A program made the translations under genes and the position numbers. Positions 13,509 to 16,514 of a stretch of 16,514 nt of DNA are shown here, piece by piece (position 1 is the first letter of the stretch; each line of letters starts with the position of its first letter). The notes beneath the pieces were generated by a model. The model did not search any database, was not told where the DNA came from, and worked only from the letters and a program-made list of their open reading frames with translations. The DNA comes from JAAYXU01 sp050942555 (GTDB lineage: Bacteria > Bacillota > Clostridia > Christensenellales > UMGS416): positions 1 to 16,514 of the forward strand of contig JBMNNN010000025.1 of assembly GCA_050942555.1 (NCBI GenBank). The letters run 5' to 3'.

Positions 13509-14438
13509 CTACATAGGCCTAAATTCGTCGCTTTCCCTAATGCGCCTGTCCAGTTCCATCGCCGCGTTATAGCCCATCTTCTTGAGCCGGTAATTATGGG
13601 CAGCCACCTCCATGATGATAGCCAGATTCCGTCCCGGCCGCACCGGCACCGTCAGCTTGGGCAGCTTCACGCCCAGTATCGTGGTCCATTCCTCGCTAAG
13701 GCCCAGCCGATCATACTGCTTGCTGTTATCCCAGTTTTCCAGTTCGATGACCAGATTGATGTTTTTCCGGGCGATCACCGAGTCGATGCCGTACATCTGC
13801 TGGATGTTGATGACCCCCACGCCCCGTATCTCCATGAAATTCTGTATCGAGCCCGGCGAGCTGCCCCGCAGCTGGTCCCTGGATATGCGGCATATTTCCA
13901 CCACGTCGTCGGCCACGAGCCGGTGCCCGCGCTTGACGAGTTCCAGCGCGGTTTCGCTCTTGCCGATGCCCGACTCGCCCACAAGGAGCATCCCGACGCC
14001 GCCCACGTCGATGAGCGAGCCCGGGCGGGTGACCCGCAGCGCCAGCAGCAGGTCGAGATAGCTCACTGTGTCGTGCACGAGCTTGGTGGTCACGAGCCGC
14101 GAGCGCAGCACCGGCCGGCCGTACCTGCGCGCCATCTCGAGAAGTTCTCCGGGCGGCTCCAGGTTCCGGCTGATGATGACGCAGGGAATCTCGTAGCTAA
14201 AGAACCGCTCAAACACTTTCAGCCGCTTTTCGCTGTCCATCGTCTCCGCAATATAGGTCATCTCGACCTTGCCTATCACCTGGATGCGATCGGCGGCGAA
14301 ATAATCGAAATACCCGGCGAGCTGCAGCCCGGGACGGTTCAGGTTCGTGGTCAGGACCTCGATCTGTCGGCGGCCGCCGTCATAGAGTATCTCGAGCTCC
14401 AGATCCCGCGTGAATTTGTCAAGAGCAATGATCGCCAT
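13509..14438 (-). CDS. hprK: HPr kinase/phosphorylase
   Basis: 309 residues, close to the family's usual 310. The N-terminal domain (1-130) is followed by the kinase domain with P-loop GESGIGKSE (154-162), VADDVVEI (175-182) and the HprK signature EIRGVGVINIQQMYG (203-217). The enzyme phosphorylates HPr on Ser46 when ATP and fructose 1,6-bisphosphate are high and reverses this when phosphate is high. HPr(Ser-P) with CcpA drives carbon catabolite control. The ATG at 14438 is chosen: AGGTGA lies 4 nt upstream, and the longer frame to 14474 would run back into the HAD gene. The gap to the HAD gene is 4 nt. Confidence 0.95.
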   Translation of the reverse strand: MAIIALDKFTRDLELEILYDGGRRQIEVLTTNLNRPGLQLAGYFDYFAADRIQVIGKVEMTYIAETMDSEKRLKVFERFFSYEIPCVIISRNLEPPGELLEMARRYGRPVLRSRLVTTKLVHDTVSYLDLLLALRVTRPGSLIDVGGVGMLLVGESGIGKSETALELVKRGHRLVADDVVEICRISRDQLRGSSPGSIQNFMEIRGVGVINIQQMYGIDSVIARKNINLVIELENWDNSKQYDRLGLSEEWTTILGVKLPKLTVPVRPGRNLAIIMEVAAHNYRLKKMGYNAAMELDRRIRESDEFRPM

Positions 14439-14442
14439 CTGC

Positions 14443-15246
14443 TCACCTGCCCAGTACGAAGCGATTGATCGCAAGCGCCACGCCGTCGTCCTCGCGCCGG
14501 GCCGTCACAAAATCGGCCTCGCTGCGAAGCTCGGGCGCGCCGTTGCCCATCGCGACTCCCAGCCCCGCCACGCGGATCATCGACAGATCGTTAATGCCGT
14601 CCCCGATACACATGACCTCGTCCAGCGGTATGCCAAGGTTGTCCGCGAGCCGGGCGACGGCGTTGCCCTTTATCGCATCCCTGTGGTTAAACTCCAGATA
14701 ATTGACCTTGGAAATCGCGACCTCGAGCCGGTCTCCGAAGCGCTCACGGGCCTCGGCGTACGCCCTGCGGATGACCGGAGGCGGCGCGATGTAGAGTATC
14801 TTCGTCGGGTCGAAGTCGAGCCGCTCCCATATCGGTTCGCCCACGGCGCTCCCCTGTACGCCCGACATGCGCGCATAGTATCGGCTCTCCTCGCACTCGG
14901 CCGCGAAGAAATAGTTGTCCAGCGAATAATACTGGCTGTAAATGCCGCGCTCCGAGGCGAAGCGCAGCACCTCGACCGCGTCCTCGCGGGGCAGCGGCAG
15001 ATGGTACAGCAAATTCCCGGTATCCGAATCGACCACCGCCGCGCCCTGGCAGCAGATAAGCGGCACCGATATGCCAAGCTGGCAGGCGAAGGGGAGCATC
15101 GAATCGTACATCCTCCCGCTGGCCAGCGAAATGATGGCTCCGGCCGCCGCCGCGTCCCGGATCGCGCTGCAGTTCGCCTTACTGATGACAAGGTCGTTTC
15201 CAATCAGGGTGTCGTCTATATCCATTACGATCAAACGGTACTTCAT
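14443..15246 (-). CDS. HAD-superfamily phosphatase, Cof type (IIB)
   Basis: 267 residues. All four HAD motifs are present: MDIDDTL (nucleophile D9, D11), SLASGR (S43), AIKG (K193) and GDGINDLSM (215-223). A C2-type cap lies between motifs 2 and 3. Cof/YidA-like enzymes dephosphorylate sugar phosphates, FMN or similar small substrates in the cytoplasm; the substrate cannot be predicted. AGAGGAAG stands 4 nt before the ATG. It opens the operon with hprK and glcK, so a role in sugar-phosphate turnover is plausible. Confidence 0.9.
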   Translation of the reverse strand: MKYRLIVMDIDDTLIGNDLVISKANCSAIRDAAAAGAIISLASGRMYDSMLPFACQLGISVPLICCQGAAVVDSDTGNLLYHLPLPREDAVEVLRFASERGIYSQYYSLDNYFFAAECEESRYYARMSGVQGSAVGEPIWERLDFDPTKILYIAPPPVIRRAYAEARERFGDRLEVAISKVNYLEFNHRDAIKGNAVARLADNLGIPLDEVMCIGDGINDLSMIRVAGLGVAMGNGAPELRSEADFVTARREDDGVALAINRFVLGR

Positions 15247-15274
15247 AGCTTCCTCTTACGAATCAATTGTTCCC

Positions 15275-15303
15275 ATTATAGCGGAAAATCGCGTCTGTGA
15301 CCA
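15275..15303 (-). promoter_or_regulatory. Promoter of the HAD-hprK-glcK operon
   Basis: On the minus strand a perfect TATAAT (15280-15275) is preceded at 17 bp by TGGTCA (15303-15298, four of six). The expected start is near 15268, giving a UTR of about 22 nt before the HAD gene. Confidence 0.65.
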
Positions 15304-15323
15304 GCCCGCGCACGGTAATACCG

Positions 15324-15380
15324 GCAGCGTCCGCATCGCGCGCCGCGCCGGACCGCACGAACTATAATACGGGACGCTGC
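15324..15380. repeat. 9-bp inverted repeat in the gap after the histidine phosphatase gene
   Basis: GCAGCGTCC (15324-15332) and GGACGCTGC (15372-15380) are perfect inverted arms 39 bp apart. A shorter GTCCG/CGGAC pair (15329-15333, 15349-15353) competes with one arm, and the space between is very GC-rich. It begins 2 nt after the phosphatase stop. Without a T tract it is not a standard terminator. Confidence 0.5.
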
Positions 15381-15382
15381 GG

Positions 15383-15964
15383 CTATCCAAGCCGGCTCAG
15401 TACCGCAAACCCGCCGGTGATGTCCACAACCGCCGCGCCGCAGTTGTCGAACCTGTACCGCAGCGCGCTCTCAGGCGGCTGACTCAGGAGGTGCGCGAGC
15501 ATGCACGCGAGCGCGCCCCCGTGGGAGACGACCAGCAGGTTCTCCGCCTCGGGATAACCTGCCAGCAGCCCGTCCGCTGCCCGGCCGCATCGTGCGTACA
15601 CCTCCAGCAGGCTTTCGCCGTCCGGGGGCGCGTAGCCGACCGGATCCTCCGACCACGCGTCTGGCGCGCCCGGATAGCGGTGGCACACCTCCTCCCACGT
15701 CAGGCCCTCGAATGCGCCCATGTTTCTCTCGCGCAGCGCGTCCACGGCAAGCACCGCTCTGCAGCCTGCCACGATGCGCGCGGTTTCGCTGGCCCTCCTG
15801 AGGGGACTTGTGAATATCTCGTCAAACGCGACGCTCCCCCATCTGTCCCGGGCCGCCTCGGCCTGCGCTGTGCCGGTCGGCGTGAGCGGCACGTCGGTCC
15901 ATCCGCACAGCAGGCCCTGCCGGTTTCCCTCCGACTCGCCGTGGCGCAGCAAATAGAGCTTCAT
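15383..15964 (-). CDS. Histidine phosphatase family protein (phosphoglycerate mutase-like)
   Basis: 193 residues. The phosphate pocket shows LRHGES with nucleophile H8, R57 in TSPLRR, E79 in RERNMGAFEG and the second His in VSHGG (H148). Relatives include alpha-ribazole phosphatase (CobC), PhoE-like phosphatases and broad small-molecule phosphatases. No cobalamin gene is near, so a specific function is not assigned. GGGAGG stands 5-9 nt before the ATG. The gap to typA is 20 nt, so the two are probably co-transcribed. Confidence 0.88.
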   Translation of the reverse strand: MKLYLLRHGESEGNRQGLLCGWTDVPLTPTGTAQAEAARDRWGSVAFDEIFTSPLRRASETARIVAGCRAVLAVDALRERNMGAFEGLTWEEVCHRYPGAPDAWSEDPVGYAPPDGESLLEVYARCGRAADGLLAGYPEAENLLVVSHGGALACMLAHLLSQPPESALRYRFDNCGAAVVDITGGFAVLSRLG

Positions 15965-15984
15965 GCGCCTCCCTCCCTGTCCAA

Positions 15985-16514
15985 TCAGTCTTCCGCGGTC
16001 GTCATAGCCCGCCGCCGCGCCCGCATGGCTTCCTGCGGGTTGAGTATCCGCTTCCTCAGCCGGTACGCTGCCGGCGTAACCTCGAGAAGCTCATCCTCCT
16101 CAAGATAGGCCAGCGCTTCCTCCAGCGTCATGCGCAGCGGCGCGCTGAGTATCACGTTCTCATCCTTGCCCGCGGCCCGCATGTTGGTCAGCTTCTTGCC
16201 CTTGCAGACGTTGACGACGATATCCCCGGCCCGGCTGCAGCTTCCCACGATCATTCCCTGATACACATCCTCGCCCGGCCCGATGAAGAGCCTGCCCCGG
16301 TTCTGCGCGGAAAAGAGCGCCGCCGCAATCGCCTTGCCCGCCTCGGAGGCCACCAGAGAGCCGACCTTGCGCCCGGGCATCGGGCCTCGCACCGGTCCGT
16401 ATCCCTCGAAATACGCGTTCATGATGCCCTCGCCCTGCGTCAGCGTGAGCATTTCCCCGCGGAATCCGAACAGCCCGCGGGACGGAACCCTGTATTCCAG
16501 GCGGCCGCGCCCGT
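15985..16514 (-). CDS. typA: Ribosome-associated GTPase TypA/BipA, C-terminal part
   Basis: The last 175 residues of a gene that enters from the right edge. In frame, before the first ATG seen, the sequence reads GRGRLEYRVPSRGLFGFRGE, then continues through LTQGEGIMN, FEGYGP, GSLVASEAGKA, LFIGPGEDVYQGMIVG, NVCKGKKLTNMRA and LRKRILN. These are the EF-G-like domain V and C-terminal domain of BipA/TypA. The protein is a ribosome-binding translational GTPase involved in 50S assembly and stress or cold adaptation. The GTPase domain lies outside the window. The internal ATG at 16452 is not the true start. Confidence 0.95.
   Translation of the reverse strand, partial: GRGRLEYRVPSRGLFGFRGEMLTLTQGEGIMNAYFEGYGPVRGPMPGRKVGSLVASEAGKAIAAALFSAQNRGRLFIGPGEDVYQGMIVGSCSRAGDIVVNVCKGKKLTNMRAAGKDENVILSAPLRMTLEEALAYLEEDELLEVTPAAYRLRKRILNPQEAMRARRRAMTTAED

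Noticed and set aside
15363..15368. Plus-strand TATAAT in the gap after the histidine phosphatase gene
   Set aside because: No -35 hexamer at 16-18 bp upstream and no plus-strand gene follows; probably chance.

Overview
The window looks like chromosomal housekeeping DNA from a GC-rich Bacillota, most likely a clostridial lineage. The evidence is the large SRP RNA (about 273 nt with an Alu-type end domain, as in Bacillus), an HprK/P protein, sigma-A-type promoters, strong Shine-Dalgarno sites and a lipoprotein PotD. No rRNA, tRNA, CRISPR, transposon or phage gene was found. The species cannot be named from the sequence.

Left end (1-904). The start of a type I-beta DAHP synthase gene (aroF) runs leftward out of the window. 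About 250 nt of leader separates it from a promoter with perfect consensus hexamers. The leader contains a previously uncalled 37-codon peptide with 11 Tyr/Phe codons, a rho-independent terminator, and a competing antiterminator pairing. Together these make a textbook translation-coupled attenuator for the first step of aromatic amino acid synthesis, and this is the main discovery in the window. Diverging from it is the SRP RNA gene with its own promoter and terminator.

905-2893. A D-2-hydroxyacid dehydrogenase-like gene converges on an AAA/ABC-type ATPase gene.

2894-7542. An XRE-cupin regulator is followed by potA, potB, potC and potD, a polyamine ABC importer. The genes overlap or nearly touch and end at a strong terminator. 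Three evenly spaced half-sites (GTTTAG/CTAAAC/GTTTAG) just downstream of the promoter look like the regulator's operator.

7543-12521. Three single genes on the plus strand each have their own promoter: a cytoplasmic GH28-like beta-helix protein, a DUF2142-type membrane protein, and a ROK-like protein with an unusual N-terminal extension. A bidirectional terminator at 12488-12521 separates the last from the minus-strand genes.

12523-16514 (minus strand). The 3' part of typA/bipA is followed by a histidine phosphatase. After a structured 136-bp gap with a promoter comes a compact HAD phosphatase - hprK - ROK glucokinase operon. This links glucose phosphorylation with the HPr(Ser) kinase that drives carbon catabolite control in Bacillota.

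All structures and promoters were read by eye. No folding or database search was run.
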